Below, piece after piece: positions 63,955 through 64,000 of a stretch of DNA of 64,000 bases (position 1 is the stretch's first letter; every line of letters begins with the position of its first letter). Below the pieces are notes generated by a model, which was given only the letters and a program-made list of their open reading frames with translations, had not been told where the DNA came from and did not search any database. The position numbers and the translations under genes are program-made. Source of the stretch: Campylobacter fetus subsp. fetus (lineage in GTDB: Bacteria; Campylobacterota; Campylobacteria; Campylobacterales; Campylobacteraceae); the NCBI RefSeq assembly GCF_900475935.1, contig NZ_LS483431.1, positions 868,001 through 932,000 on the forward strand. Direction: 5' to 3'.

Positions 63955-64000
63955 ATTTTTCCTTTTAAATTTATTTATTAATATTTAGGTACCGCTGCTT

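Noticed and set aside
1-64000. CRISPR arrays, insertion sequences, prophage or rRNA
   Set aside because: No regularly spaced direct repeats, transposase-like or phage-like proteins, or rRNA sequence was seen on either strand.
63955-64000. Promoter for the hyp operon in the last bases
   Set aside because: Only 46 bases are available and they show no convincing -10 box on the minus strand; the operon may continue from outside the window.

Overview
The window is AT-rich, gene-dense chromosome of a Campylobacter-like epsilonproteobacterium. The evidence is the codon and base bias, the promoters (a lone TATAAT hexamer behind a T-rich stretch), the block flgA-coaD-tmk-hisS-speA-cysE-aspB, and the block icd-mdh-sucCD-oorDABC. 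As I recall, both blocks occur in the same order in C. jejuni. The gene content would fit the C. fetus / C. hyointestinalis group, but I cannot prove the species from this window. No rRNA, CRISPR array, insertion sequence or prophage was seen.

Layout. 1-9.4 kb: uvrB, a probably Fur-controlled PepSY membrane protein plus TonB-dependent siderophore receptor, a MATE transporter and polyphosphate kinase. 9.4-16 kb is an island of decay: a minus-strand pseudogene with several stops and frameshifts, a small frameshifted reading frame, intact metE, a metF-like gene broken by one base, a 0.7 kb gene-free stretch, and a methyltransferase split exactly at a G8 tract. That tract is the best candidate for a phase-variable switch in the window. 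16-21.5 kb: sixA-like phosphatase, a DUF455 ferritin-like protein and a rhomboid protease on the minus strand, then lutABC for L-lactate oxidation and an NlpC/P60 lipoprotein. 21.6-31.8 kb: murA, moeA, tRNA-Gly, flgA, coaD, tmk, hisS, speA, cysE, aspB and a glycosyltransferase. The flgA frame has no normal start codon after the tRNA. 31.9-37 kb: a Tat-exported PhoX phosphatase, flavodoxin, and a tctCBA transporter whose permease gene is a deleted pseudogene.

37-45.2 kb (minus strand) is a TCA-cycle operon: monomeric isocitrate dehydrogenase, malate dehydrogenase, succinyl-CoA synthetase and the four-subunit ferredoxin-type 2-oxoglutarate oxidoreductase. Flavodoxin, encoded nearby, is a plausible electron acceptor. 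45.3-50.5 kb (minus): a SLAC1/TehA-family carrier, a HAD phosphatase, an unknown 107-residue protein, succinate-semialdehyde dehydrogenase, and a short hybrid-cluster protein with a Crp/Fnr-type box centred about 41.5 bases upstream of its predicted transcription start. 50.7-53.3 kb: metY, a cysteine-free Rrf2 regulator and cysK, a self-contained sulfur-assimilation operon. 53.3-58 kb (minus): acpS, fliL, an FAH-family hydrolase, an argD-like transaminase, a TRIC-type channel and mltG. mltG overlaps head-to-head with a large AsmA/YhdP-like gene. 60.4-64 kb (minus): hypB-C-D-E-A for NiFe hydrogenase maturation; the hydrogenase genes presumably lie just beyond the right edge.

The gene set describes a microaerobic, respiring, largely asaccharolytic bacterium. 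Lactate (LutABC) and 2-oxoacids feed a TCA cycle that uses ferredoxin or flavodoxin-type electron transfer, hydrogenase supplies further electrons, and cysteine and methionine are made through O-acetylserine and O-acetylhomoserine. All identifications come from reading motifs and from family knowledge; no database search was run.
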